Assembly: GCF_002355395.1 (NCBI RefSeq)
Contig: NZ_AP017315.1
Span: 1,922,001 to 1,986,000 of the forward strand
Length of the DNA: 64,000 nucleotides
Reading direction: 5' to 3'
Source of the DNA: Microcella alkaliphila
GTDB taxonomy: Bacteria > Actinomycetota > Actinomycetes > Actinomycetales > Microbacteriaceae
The translations under genes were made by a program, and so were the position numbers. The notes below the pieces were generated by a model, which was not told the origin of the DNA, made no database searches, and worked only from the letters and a program-made list of their open reading frames with translations. Shown piece after piece: positions 51,960 through 61,121 of the stretch; position 1 is the stretch's first letter, and every line of letters starts with the position of its first letter.

Positions 51960-54092
51960 GTGAGCGAAGCGGGACGATCGGCGGGCGTTGAGGCGCGCCG
52001 CCTGGTCGCCCTCGCTGACGAGCACCAGCGGCTTGCCGAGATCGCCCGCAACGAGGCCGAACGATGGATGATCGCCCACCGCACCGAACGCCAGGTCGCC
52101 GGCAGTCTCGCCCCGCTCACCGCCCAGGGCTACACCTTCTTGCATGACCGCGGCTGGCCGGGCGCCCGCCGCGGCAGCCGCGCGCAGATCGACCACGTAC
52201 TGGTCGGCCCGGGCGGCGTCTTCGTCGTCGACACGAAGGCGTGGCGCGAGGTGACGGTCGCGGCCGGGCGCATCTTCCGCGGCCAGGCCGACGTCACCGA
52301 TGAGCTCGCCGGACTCGCCGACGTCGGCTACAGCACCGAAGCGGTGCTCGCCGACGTGGGGCTCGCCCCCGGCGAAGTGCACGTGCTCATCGTGCTCGCC
52401 GGCTCAGCCATGCCGCCCACTCCCCTTGAGGGTCTCGGCGGCCTGATGGTCGTGGGCGAGCGTGCCACCGCGAAGCACATCGCCGGCTTCGGCCGCCGGC
52501 TCACCGACCGTGCGCAGAACGCGGTGCTGGCCCGGGTGCTCGACCACTTCCCGCTGGTGGGCGACGCGCCGTCGGAGCTGGATGCGAGCATCCCGGAGCC
52601 GGTCGCAAGCGAGCCCGAGCCGCTGCTCACGCTCGACGAGATCGCCGACACGTTTCTGGCCGGGATGCTCGCCGCCCCCATCGAGGAATGGATGGCGTTT
52701 CTGCACCCCGACCAGGCGAAGCTGGTGCGGCGCAGCTTTTCGGGCCCGTCGCGCGTGCGCGGGCCTGCCGGTTGTGGCAAGACGGTCGTCGGGCTGCACC
52801 GCGCCGCGTACCTGGCGCGCGCATCCACGGGCCGCGTGATCGTGACGACGTACGTGCGCACCCTGCCCGACGTGCTGGCGACGCTGATGACGCGGCTCGC
52901 GCCCGAGGTGGCCGACCGGGTCGAGTTCACCGGAGTGCACCAGTTCGCCTTGCGCGTGCTGCGCGAGCGCGGGCAGCGCGTCACGGTGAAACTGCCCGAG
53001 GCGAACCAGGCGTTCAACCGCGCGTGGAACCAGGTCGGCATGCGCGGCCCGCTCGGCGCCCTCGACCGCAACGCGAAGTACTGGCAGGACGAGCTGCTGC
53101 ACGTCATCAAGGGCCGCGGGCTCACGACCTTCGAGCAGTACGCCGACCTGGCCCGCGCCGGGCGTCGGCGGAGGTTGACGGTCGACCAGCGCCGCGAGGT
53201 GTGGCGGCTGTACGCGCAGTACCAGCAGAACCTGCGCGAGGCGGGGGTCATGGACTTCGAGGACGTGATTCTGCGCGCCGAGGCGTCGCTGCGCGAGCGC
53301 CCGCTGGAGGGGGTCAGCGCGGTCGTGATCGACGAGGCGCAGGATCTGTCGTGCGCGATGATCCGCATGCTGCACGCCCTCGTCGGCGACCGCCCCGACG
53401 GCCTCACCCTCATCGGTGACGGCCAGCAGACCATCTACCCGGGCGGCTACACGCTCGCCGAGGCGGGCTTCTCGGTCACCGGCCGCGGAGTCGTGCTGTC
53501 GACCAACTACCGCAACACCCGCGAGATCGCGGAGTTCGCTTTGCAGATTGTTGAGGGTGACGAGTTCGTCGACATCGAGGGCGGAGCGGGGCGCGGGGAT
53601 GCTGCGGTCGCGATCCCGCGCACGGGCCCGGTTCCCGAGGTGCACCAGTTCGGTTCTGTGGCGGCGCATGACGCGGCGGTCGTCGCGCACATTCACGCTT
53701 TGGTCGCGTCGGGCGTCGACCCGGGCGACGTCGGCGTGCTCGCGCAGACGAACCGCGACGTTGCGGCGATGGATGCTGCACTGCGTTCCGCAGGAATCGA
53801 GACCGTGCTGCTCACCGACTACCGCGGCGAGGTGTCGGGGCGGGTGAAGGTCGGCACCATCAAGCGTGCGAAAGGCTTGGAGTTCAAGCAGGTGGTGTTG
53901 ACGCGGGTGCCGGGGCGGTTGCTGGGTGGGGCCGCCAGAGTTGGCGAGCTTGAGGATGGGGTTCGCGAGCGGTTCGAGATCGAACGGCGGGAGCTGTACG
54001 TCGGGATGAACCGAGCGCGCGATCGGTTATGGGTCGGGGCCTTTGGACACGCTGGACCCACGACAAAAGTCGATGTGCGAACGAAAGGTTGA
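51960..54092 (+). CDS. NERD-domain UvrD/Rep-type helicase
   Basis: The 710-residue protein starts at GTG 51960. A NERD nuclease-related domain (about 45-150) has GSRAQIDHVLVGPGGVFVVD followed by TKAW, with the catalytic D and xK. Then comes a superfamily 1 helicase: Walker A GPAGCGKTVVG (about 266), VIDEAQDLS (about 456), GDGQQTIYPGGY and LYVGMNRARDRLWVG (motif VI, about 680). Such proteins act in DNA repair or in defence against foreign DNA. It is convergent with the Pycsar genes, ending 15 bases from PycTM. Confidence 0.9.
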   Translation: MSEAGRSAGVEARRLVALADEHQRLAEIARNEAERWMIAHRTERQVAGSLAPLTAQGYTFLHDRGWPGARRGSRAQIDHVLVGPGGVFVVDTKAWREVTVAAGRIFRGQADVTDELAGLADVGYSTEAVLADVGLAPGEVHVLIVLAGSAMPPTPLEGLGGLMVVGERATAKHIAGFGRRLTDRAQNAVLARVLDHFPLVGDAPSELDASIPEPVASEPEPLLTLDEIADTFLAGMLAAPIEEWMAFLHPDQAKLVRRSFSGPSRVRGPAGCGKTVVGLHRAAYLARASTGRVIVTTYVRTLPDVLATLMTRLAPEVADRVEFTGVHQFALRVLRERGQRVTVKLPEANQAFNRAWNQVGMRGPLGALDRNAKYWQDELLHVIKGRGLTTFEQYADLARAGRRRRLTVDQRREVWRLYAQYQQNLREAGVMDFEDVILRAEASLRERPLEGVSAVVIDEAQDLSCAMIRMLHALVGDRPDGLTLIGDGQQTIYPGGYTLAEAGFSVTGRGVVLSTNYRNTREIAEFALQIVEGDEFVDIEGGAGRGDAAVAIPRTGPVPEVHQFGSVAAHDAAVVAHIHALVASGVDPGDVGVLAQTNRDVAAMDAALRSAGIETVLLTDYRGEVSGRVKVGTIKRAKGLEFKQVVLTRVPGRLLGGAARVGELEDGVRERFEIERRELYVGMNRARDRLWVGAFGHAGPTTKVDVRTKG

Positions 54093-54106
54093 TCCTCAGT
54101 GCTTAG

Positions 54107-54634
54107 CTAGAAAAAGATTTGATCGACAACGACTGAACCGATACAAAGCAGACCGGCTAGTGCAAATGCCCACAACGCCGTCTGGATACCGAGATACTTG
54201 CGATCCACAATCCACGCTATGGCCTTCATCTGATCGATTACCGCATCGGTGCTCGCAGCGGTCTCACGCAAACGCTTCGCGAGGGTGTGCACTGGTGTCA
54301 TCGCAACGTCCCCAAAGTAAGCGATCACACTCGGCGGTCGCGCGCCCCGGTACTTGGTGCGCGGATACACGGCGGTTGCCAATGCGACTATCCCGACCGC
54401 GGCGCTCAAGATTCCAGCCCACCAGGCGATCTGGCTACAAAGATTCAAGTCACCAGGTTGCCAGTCACCAGCAAGAATTGCTGACAGAACTACGCCCGCT
54501 ATCAGTGACGCGGCAGCGAGCAGGATCGATGCCTTACCGTCCGCGCGGGCGAGTTCTTCCCTTGACTCCGCAAGAATGCGGAGAGCGAGCGAGTAGAACA
54601 AGTCATCGCGCGATGCTGCTCGGCGGAACATCAC
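54107..54634 (-). CDS. pycTM: Pycsar effector PycTM
   Basis: The 175-residue protein has the PycTM architecture: an N-terminal helix (ALRILAESREELARADGKAS), two close membrane helices (ILLAAASLIAGVVLSAILAG and QIAWWAGILSAAVGIVALAT), a cytosolic region and a last helix (IQTALWAFALAGLLCIGSVV). In Pycsar defence, cCMP or cUMP made by the partner cyclase binds this effector, which damages the membrane and stops phage growth. The GTG start (54634) overlaps the cyclase stop by 4 bases; an ATG at 54631 is an alternative. Confidence 0.88.
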   Translation of the reverse strand: MMFRRAASRDDLFYSLALRILAESREELARADGKASILLAAASLIAGVVLSAILAGDWQPGDLNLCSQIAWWAGILSAAVGIVALATAVYPRTKYRGARPPSVIAYFGDVAMTPVHTLAKRLRETAASTDAVIDQMKAIAWIVDRKYLGIQTALWAFALAGLLCIGSVVVDQIFF

Positions 54635-55569
54635 TTGCTCGCGTCCAAGAAGGTCTTGAGCGATGCCGCCTTCTCCTCAGCGCGTTGCCGAGAGGCATCC
54701 TTGAGCAGGACAGTCCCCTCGTCCAAGAGATTCCGCTTGCTCATCTCACGGTGGGGAATGCCCCCGCGTGCAGTCTTGCCCGCCATGATCTCAGTACAGA
54801 AGTCTTGGCCATGCGTACTGCACCACGTGCTTCCAACGTACGTTCCGTGTCGCTGCCCATCGGGGATCTTCTCAAGCTCAATTGACTTCCAGAGCACCGA
54901 CGGTTCGCGCCCGGGGACCCCGGAGTCACACCCGCACGAAAAGGCGATGTAATCGTTCTTGCCGATTACGTCCCACACGGAACCGGTTACCAACAGTCGA
55001 TCAGTCGCGCCCTGTTGCGCGGTCTTCACCGCGTAGTTCACGGGTCGTCCCGCCCACACAGGCTCTTGGAAGTCAACCTGACGTTCTGGGCCAACGCGCT
55101 TCACAAGCACTGGTCCGCTCGCTACGCCAACCTTGAATCCTGTTGACGCTGCCTTTGGCCAACGGTTGTGGACTTCCTTTGTAAAGGTTGGATTGTAGGT
55201 CCTGATCGTCATCGCGGCACAGAAAGCCCTTTCATAGCGCCTTTCGTCCCAGAAAAGCGCGAAAGCGGCATCGCCCTGAATATCGATGAAGTCTGCGCCA
55301 AAGCTCGCGAGAATCCGGACGATTGACCCCACGCCCGCATCGTAAATGCTCGCCACACCAGCTGGAGTTCGTCCCTTCGCGAGATTGGTGGAGCGCTCAA
55401 GATCCGCCACCACACAAACAACGTCAGCAAGCCGATGCCACGTGGAGTTGATTGGGAGTTTCGTGACGTCGAGATCTTGACCCTTCTCGATGACGTCGGG
55501 CAGGGAATCAAGCTTCTCTGCCGTACGGTCACCAACTTGTTTCAGCAAGCCATCCAAATCAATCGCCAC
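54631..55569 (-). CDS. pycC: Pycsar pyrimidine cyclase PycC
   Basis: I start at GTG 55569, with GAGGAGG 5 bases upstream, giving 312 residues that begin AIDLDGLLKQVGDRTAEKLD; a start at 55614 is less likely. The class III cyclase domain carries the two metal aspartates in CVVADLERSTNLA and DIQGDAAFALFW. The C-terminal part is Cys-rich (CGCDSG, WCSTHGQDFC), as in the AGS-C region of PycC proteins. It makes a cyclic pyrimidine nucleotide (cCMP or cUMP) on infection; which one cannot be told by eye. It forms an operon with pycTM. Confidence 0.88.
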   Translation of the reverse strand: MAIDLDGLLKQVGDRTAEKLDSLPDVIEKGQDLDVTKLPINSTWHRLADVVCVVADLERSTNLAKGRTPAGVASIYDAGVGSIVRILASFGADFIDIQGDAAFALFWDERRYERAFCAAMTIRTYNPTFTKEVHNRWPKAASTGFKVGVASGPVLVKRVGPERQVDFQEPVWAGRPVNYAVKTAQQGATDRLLVTGSVWDVIGKNDYIAFSCGCDSGVPGREPSVLWKSIELEKIPDGQRHGTYVGSTWCSTHGQDFCTEIMAGKTARGGIPHREMSKRNLLDEGTVLLKDASRQRAEEKAASLKTFLDASK

Positions 55570-55842
55570 GTGCGCCTCCTCGTCGGGTCTGAGGGTACCG
55601 CCCAGCCCCGACATATTCAGCCTTCACCGGTCGCGCTATCCGCGTCGCTGTCACGGGGTGTACGCGGGCAGGAACTGCAGTCCGTGCGGTTTTCGTCGCT
55701 GAACTCACTGACTTGATTAGCGAGTCCGCTGACTAATCCGTCTCGAAACACGCCTTTACCGACCGGAGCGTGTCGGCGAAATTCTCGAGAAGATCATCAA
55801 CTCCGGCGTGTAACCCGCTACGGACCCTTCAAGCATCTGACG

Positions 55843-56040
55843 ACATTCAGGGTTACTTCATCCGACCAGGTCATCGCGGCCTCGGCGTTGGCCGGAGGTC
55901 GGTCTAGCCTTTACTCGATCCGATGCGGGACGTGGAATTAGCCCGCGCGCTGCGCATGAAAATGCCGGGGCTCGCAGTTCGATGAGCACCTGATCTTTGT
56001 GGGCAAGCTTTCGACGCTAGAGCGAAGAACGCCCACCCGC
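55843..56040 (+). pseudogene. Decayed GNAT fragment (copy 1 of a tandem duplication)
   Basis: The start reads IQGYFIRPGHRGLGVGRRSV and then a stop. Further on, CAGTTCGATGAGCACCTG and CTAGAGCGAAGAACGCCCACC match, with few changes, CAGTTCTATGCGCACCTG and TTGGAGCGAACAATACCCACA in the better-preserved gene at 56422-56904, offset by about 860 bases. Only the C-terminal part remains and it is full of stops. The stretch 55615-55842 before it shows no recognisable gene apart from a short open end near 55738-55812. Confidence 0.8.
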
Positions 56041-56088
56041 TGGATGTTCGTTGCCGAATCGTCGATAGGCCCGATACGCCTGGCGCAC

Positions 56089-56228
56089 CTAACTGGAAGT
56101 GCCCGCCCGCTCCAGCACAAGTTGGTGCACCCCAGCCACGTCAGCCCTACCGTCGCGGACCCTCGACAGAAAGTCTGGCTGGGATGCGAGCGCAGCATCT
56201 ACCGCCTCGACGATCGCGCCGTAGGTTT
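56089..56228 (-). pseudogene. Decayed copy of the gatB 3' end
   Basis: On the minus strand the frame [44 protein letters not shown] ends in a stop at 56091-56089. It aligns with the last 60 residues of the intact GatB ([20 protein letters not shown], then [17 protein letters not shown]) with about 18 residues deleted. It sits behind the GNAT fragment exactly as gatB sits behind the GNAT gene at 56422-56904. The segment 56230-56421 has no gene I can support. Confidence 0.88.
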
Positions 56229-56421
56229 CGGTCGCCGAGGAACCGGATACACCAAGTTATGGACGCAGTCCGGCATGACCCGGCACATTCATCTGCTCGA
56301 ACGCCAGTGGCGAAGGCCCCGAGGAACGGCGACGCGTTTGGCAGATGAACTCGCTGTATGGCGCTGACCTGCGCCATCCGACAGCGTGACTCCCGATCGA
56401 TAACTCACTAGCGTCAAGCTT

Positions 56422-56904
56422 GTGGGTGAAGCGCAGCGTGGACCGGGGCCGATACGTCTTGCGGCTCTTACGGACGCTCGGTCGCTGGCCGATCTTCGAT
56501 TTGAGCGGGACCAGCCGAACAGGACGCCTTCTGCGTCAGAACGACGCGCCTTCACCGAGCGATTCGAGGAGTGGCTAGCAGCCGCGCAAGCGTGGTGCGC
56601 ATGCGCGGTCGCAGAGGATGGCAATCAGCTGGTTGGCATGGCCTGGCTCGTAGTCCACCCCAGGGTGCCGAACCCATCGCGGTTCGATCGAGCAACGGGC
56701 GAGATCTAAAGCGTCTACGTGCGATCAAGTCATCGTCACCGCGGCATTGGCCGGGGATTGGTGCGGCTATTGCTGGATCACGGTGCCGCGCGGAACATTG
56801 CGCAGTTCACAGTTGACGCGAATGAGAGCGCCTTGCAGTTCTATGCGCACCTGGGATTCTCGGCCAACTCGTTGAAGTTGGAGCGAACAATACCCACACA
56901 GTAG
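56422..56904 (+). pseudogene. GNAT acetyltransferase with in-frame stop (copy 2)
   Basis: The frame from GTG 56422 runs to TAA at 56707-56709 and then continues in the same frame to 56904. Read through, it is a complete GNAT protein: LAALTDARSLADLRFERDQP, NQLVGMAWLVVHPRVP, GEI-stop-SVYVRSSHRHRGIGRGLVRL, and ESALQFYAHLGF. The acetyl-CoA-binding motif lies after the stop. The decayed copy at 55843 has CAG (Gln) at this place, so a Gln-to-stop change is the likely cause. Confidence 0.85.
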
Positions 56905-56949
56905 AAGGGCGATTTCGCGTCGACGACGCGTGAGGTCACCATTCGTGCA

Positions 56950-58470
56950 CTAGTTCGATGCTCCGGCCCGCTCCAGCACCAGCTCGCGCACCCGCGCCGC
57001 ATCCGCCTTGCCGCCCATCGCCTTCATGACCGCGCCGATGATCGCGCCGGCGGCCTGCACCTTGCCATCGCGGATCTTCTCCAGAACGTCCGGCTGGGAG
57101 GCGAGTGCAGCATCCACCGCCGCGATCAGCGCACCGTCGTCGGAGACGACGGCGAGGCCACGAGCATCCACGACCTCCTTAGGCCTGCCCTCCCCCGCGA
57201 TGACGCCCTCGACGACCTGACGGGCCAGGCGGTCGGTCAACGTGCCCGACTCGACCAGCTCGACAATCGCGGCGACATCCGCCGGTGAGATCAGAGACGC
57301 CGGCTCGGCGTCCTGCGTGTTCGCGATGCGGGCGATCTCGCCCGTCCACCACTTGCGGGCCTGCTGCGGGGCGGCGCCCGCCGCGACCGTCTCATCGACC
57401 TCGACCAAGAGCCCCGAGTTCACCACGTCGCGGAACTCGAGGTCGGTGAAGCCCCACTCCTGCTTCAGGCGGCGACGGCGCGCGGCCGGAGCCTCCGGCA
57501 AGGAAGCGCGCAGTTGCTCGATCAGCGCCTCATCGGGCGTCACCGGCAGCAGGTCGGGCTCGGGGAAGTAGCGGTAGTCGTCGGCGTCGCTCTTCACGCG
57601 ACCGGGCGAGGTGGTGCCCGTGTCTTCATGCCAGTGGCGGGTCTCCTGCTGGATCGTGCCGCCCTTCGCCAAGATCGCCGCCTGGCGCTGAATTTCGTAG
57701 CGCACCGCCCGCTCGACGGATCTGAACGAGTTGACGTTCTTCGTCTCGGTGCGGGTGCCGAGCTTCTCTTGCCCGCGCGGGCGCAGCGAGACGTTCGCGT
57801 CGCAGCGCAGGTTGCCGCGCTCCATGCGGGCCTCGCTGATGCCCAGCGCGCGCACGATGTCGCGAATCGTCGAGACGTACGCCTTCGCGAGCTCGGGCGC
57901 GCGGTGCTCGGCCCCGTAGATCGGCTTCGTCACGATCTCCACCAGCGGCACACCGGCGCGGTTGTAGTCGACGAGGCTGAACTCGGCGCCCTGGATGCGG
58001 CCCGTCGACCCGCCCACGTGCGTCAGCTTGCCGGCGTCCTCCTCCATGTGGGCGCGCTCGATGGGAACCTGCCAGAGTTCGCCGTCCTCGAGTTCGACCT
58101 CGAGCATCCCCTCGAAGGCGATCGGCTCGTCGTACTGGCTGATCTGGTAGTTCTTCGCAAGGTCGGGGTAGAAGTAGTTCTTGCGCGCGAAGCGGCTCGA
58201 CGGGGCGATCTGGCAGCCGAGCGCGAGGCCCAGCGAGATCGAATACTGAACGGCCGTCTCGTTGACCACAGGCAGGCTGCCGGGAAGTCCGAGGCAGACC
58301 GGCGTGATCGCCGTGTTCGGCTCGGTGATGGCATTGCCGCTGAACGCCGGGTTCGGGGCGTCGGAGAACATCTTCGTCTTCGTGCTGAGCTCGACGTGCA
58401 CCTCGAAGCCGAGCACCGGTTCGAACAGTTCGAGGGCCTTGTCGAAGTCCATGAGTTCAGCGCGCGCCAT
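56950..58470 (-). CDS. gatB: Aspartyl/glutamyl-tRNA amidotransferase subunit B
   Basis: GatB is the tRNA-binding, phosphorylating subunit of GatCAB, which converts Glu-tRNA(Gln) or Asp-tRNA(Asn) to the amide form. The 506-residue protein shows [56 protein letters not shown], and a helical YqeY-like tail (about 360-506). Length is normal. It is separated from gatA by five genes. A partial copy of its 3' end lies at 56089-56228. Confidence 0.97.
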   Translation of the reverse strand: MARAELMDFDKALELFEPVLGFEVHVELSTKTKMFSDAPNPAFSGNAITEPNTAITPVCLGLPGSLPVVNETAVQYSISLGLALGCQIAPSSRFARKNYFYPDLAKNYQISQYDEPIAFEGMLEVELEDGELWQVPIERAHMEEDAGKLTHVGGSTGRIQGAEFSLVDYNRAGVPLVEIVTKPIYGAEHRAPELAKAYVSTIRDIVRALGISEARMERGNLRCDANVSLRPRGQEKLGTRTETKNVNSFRSVERAVRYEIQRQAAILAKGGTIQQETRHWHEDTGTTSPGRVKSDADDYRYFPEPDLLPVTPDEALIEQLRASLPEAPAARRRRLKQEWGFTDLEFRDVVNSGLLVEVDETVAAGAAPQQARKWWTGEIARIANTQDAEPASLISPADVAAIVELVESGTLTDRLARQVVEGVIAGEGRPKEVVDARGLAVVSDDGALIAAVDAALASQPDVLEKIRDGKVQAAGAIIGAVMKAMGGKADAARVRELVLERAGASN

Positions 58471-58593
58471 ACCGACAATCCTACGGGCGCGGGGAGGGGC
58501 GGGATGCGCGGGGGCGGCGGCTCGCGGCGATCGTGGCCCCCGTGGTTGCGTGTTGTGATGTCACACTTTCCCCGTGAGCGGACAGTCTTAGGC

Positions 58594-59148
58594 ATGAGGG
58601 ATGATCTCGCCGACGACACCGCCCTATGGGCGGCTTGTCGGGGCGGCGACGGAGAGGCTTTCGGCGCGTTGTGGGATCGACATCGAGACGCAGTGTTTCG
58701 GCAGGCACTGCGTCAGGTGACCAATCCTGTTGACGCCGAGGACGTCACCGGGGTCACCTTCCTGGAGGCATGGCGACGACGGGCCCGCGTTCGCGTCGTG
58801 AACAACTCCGTGCTGCCGTGGTTGCTGACGACCTGCAGAAACGTAGCGCGAAACCACGAACGCTCACTACGGCGATACAAGGCACTTCTCGACTCGCTAC
58901 CGACAACACAGGCGCATGACGTTCTCGATGACATCGGCGCGCGTGAGCAAGCAGAGCGAGCCCTCGGCTCTCTGCCGGACGTAGACCGAGAGCTTCTGAC
59001 CCTCACCGCAGTCCAGGGCCTGAATGTGCGGGAAGCGGGAGAGAAGCTCGGACTGACACACGCCGCCGCGAGGGCTCGCCTATCGCGAGCAAAGGCGAGA
59101 CTGCGAACCGCAGCAGAACTAGACGACGAGGAAGGGGCCGCTTCATGA
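58594..59148 (+). CDS. ECF-type RNA polymerase sigma factor
   Basis: The 184-residue protein from ATG 58594 has sigma region 2 (AFGALWDRHRDAVFRQALRQ, DAEDVTGVTFLEAWRRRARV, PWLLTTCRNVARNHERSLRR) and region 4 (ALGSLPDVDRELLTLTAVQG, NVREAGEKLGLTHAAARARL). It is coupled to the next gene by ATGA, as sigma and anti-sigma genes usually are. It lies divergent from gatB. Confidence 0.92.
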   Translation: MRDDLADDTALWAACRGGDGEAFGALWDRHRDAVFRQALRQVTNPVDAEDVTGVTFLEAWRRRARVRVVNNSVLPWLLTTCRNVARNHERSLRRYKALLDSLPTTQAHDVLDDIGAREQAERALGSLPDVDRELLTLTAVQGLNVREAGEKLGLTHAAARARLSRAKARLRTAAELDDEEGAAS

Positions 59149-59996
59149 ACACCCCTACGTTCACTCCTGAGCGCAGCGACGCGTGGCGCGAGGCCATCGT
59201 CAAACATGTCTCCGTCGAGGCAGAGGCGCTGAGCCGACGGCCCAATCGAGCCGTGATCGCTACGGTGTCGACTGGAGTCGGATTCCTCGTGCTCGGCGGG
59301 GGTCTCACCGCGGCTGCCGCCGCAGGGTTGCTTGACTGGCCGTTCTCGGTAAATGCCCCGCTACCTGGCGGCGAGATCGTAACCGTGCTCCCGCCAGAAG
59401 CGGTAGGGCGAGACGACGGTGACCTTCCAACTGAAGGGCTACTGGTCGACCAGACGGGCGCAGGCTCCGCTCAGGTGACTCTTCCTTCACCACCATCCGA
59501 AGCGACCCACGTCAGCGTCCAGATCACGTGTTTGTCGGCCGGCACCATCTCGTTTGGTACCGACCCGTTGAACAGCCCGGAAATCATCTGCGAGCAGGGC
59601 GACGATCCCGCCTCCACGTGGTACGACTTCCCGGTCAACGGACAAGATTCCATCTTCCTCACCAGCCCCGTTGACGTGAGGTGGCGGATCGCCGCCGTGT
59701 ACGTCGCACGGGAGGCAACCGATTGGGGCGTGAACGCGAAGGGCGAGACCTTCGGAGTCGCGAATGAGACCGGAACGCCAGACCTGATCGCCGTGCTCAC
59801 GACGGAGGGGCGGCCGGGCTACGTGTACACCGCTGAGCTAGCCGAAATCGACGGAACTGCCGCGGCCAAAGAGTTCACCTCGCCCGCAGACGCACTGCGC
59901 TGGCAAGAAGAACAGCGAGGCAAGCGGCTTTCGGTGCCCGTGTACTTGTCCGACGGCGAAACAGTCATTGGCGAATTCGTCCTCCAGAACCCTTGA
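59145..59996 (+). CDS. Membrane protein coupled to sigma factor, putative anti-sigma factor
   Basis: The 283-residue protein has a short cytosolic N terminus (1-45), one membrane helix (AVIATVSTGVGFLVLGGGLT, about 41-65) and an extracytoplasmic beta-rich domain. The N terminus lacks the HxxxCxxC zinc motif, so the anti-sigma role rests on gene order and topology. The extracellular domain could sense an envelope signal. The gap 59997-60189 after it holds no visible gene. Confidence 0.65.
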   Translation: MNTPTFTPERSDAWREAIVKHVSVEAEALSRRPNRAVIATVSTGVGFLVLGGGLTAAAAAGLLDWPFSVNAPLPGGEIVTVLPPEAVGRDDGDLPTEGLLVDQTGAGSAQVTLPSPPSEATHVSVQITCLSAGTISFGTDPLNSPEIICEQGDDPASTWYDFPVNGQDSIFLTSPVDVRWRIAAVYVAREATDWGVNAKGETFGVANETGTPDLIAVLTTEGRPGYVYTAELAEIDGTAAAKEFTSPADALRWQEEQRGKRLSVPVYLSDGETVIGEFVLQNP

Positions 59997-60189
59997 GTAC
60001 CGCGCTGGTCAGGCAAGTCGGGTTTCGTGCCCGAAGTGAAACGTGGCGTGCGAACTGGTGGAGGCACAGCCATGCTTCTGGAGCCCGAGTCGGCGATCGC
60101 GACTTCGATCGAGATGAGCAAACGATCCGACGTGCTCCCACCGTGAATTACCACTGGCCAGCATCAGCCTGCTGTCGGGGTGCGGTCGC

Positions 60190-61011
60190 CTAAACCGGGG
60201 CCGGTTCGCGGTGGGCGCGATTTGCGCGGACGATGGCGACGGCGTCGACTGCTCCGTGCATCCCGATGAGAAGGAGCGCCGCGATCGGCGGCCAGCCGAG
60301 CGACGCGATCAAGAAGGTGCCGCCGATGATCGTGATGTGCAGCACGATGATGCGCGGGTAGGCGCTCATCATCAGCGCGCTGCCGCGCTTCGGGCCGAGC
60401 GGGCCGAACGCGGCCATCGCGAGCTGGATCAGGCCGCCGACCGCGAAGACGAGGAAGACACCGAGCCAGTCGATCGTGGCGAGGCTGAGGGCGTCGGGGC
60501 CGGCAAGGGAATTCGGGTTGTTGCTCGCGCCGATGCTGAACGCGCCGGCGGCGATCGAGAAGACGAAGACACCGTGGACGATCGTGAACATTCCGTAGTG
60601 GAAGCAGAAGAAGATCGTCATGCCGATCACCGCGATCGGGCCGGGGTTGATCGGGCGGCCGTTCACGATCAGCGCGTCGGTGCCGGGGTCGGCGATCGTG
60701 CGCAGCATGCGGATCACCATCGCGACGCCCAGCGCCACATTCTCGAGCCAGTACAAGATGATCACTTCGCGCCAATCCCAGCCGAAGAAGAGCACGCCGG
60801 CGATGGGGAGCAGCGTGTAGATCGCGATCGTGAGGATGCGCGGGGCCAGGCGGGTGGGGCCGGGGTGCGATTCGGGGGTGGGTGCGGTGAGAGCGGGGGT
60901 GGCGGCGGGTGCGGGGGTCGCTGGTGCGCTGTGGTAGGGCGCGTTGCCTGCTGGGACAGGGTCGCCGCGGCCGGTCGCGTTGGGCTCGTTCTCGCTCTCA
61001 CTCTCGCTCAT
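60190..61011 (-). CDS. DUF6498-like multi-pass membrane protein
   Basis: From ATG 61011 the protein has 273 residues: a Pro/Ala/Thr-rich N terminus (1-58) and about six helices, with GWDWREVIILYWLENVALGV (an LYWxEN motif typical of DUF6498), FCFHYGMFTIVHGVFVFSIA and LHITIIGGTFLIASLGWPPI. Function unknown. Confidence 0.75.
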   Translation of the reverse strand: MSESESENEPNATGRGDPVPAGNAPYHSAPATPAPAATPALTAPTPESHPGPTRLAPRILTIAIYTLLPIAGVLFFGWDWREVIILYWLENVALGVAMVIRMLRTIADPGTDALIVNGRPINPGPIAVIGMTIFFCFHYGMFTIVHGVFVFSIAAGAFSIGASNNPNSLAGPDALSLATIDWLGVFLVFAVGGLIQLAMAAFGPLGPKRGSALMMSAYPRIIVLHITIIGGTFLIASLGWPPIAALLLIGMHGAVDAVAIVRANRAHREPAPV

Positions 61012-61121
61012 CGGTGTGATTCTGACACGGCACCTCTCCTCCACAATCGCGCCGCGAAAAACCTTTCCACGAGGTTGCCTCGCACTCTGTACATACGTTC
61101 GACTGCTTGAGACAATGGAGT

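Noticed and set aside
55938..56198. 86-codon minus-strand open frame in the gap before gatB
   Set aside because: The gatB-tail similarity in this region is in another frame; this frame has no family pattern.
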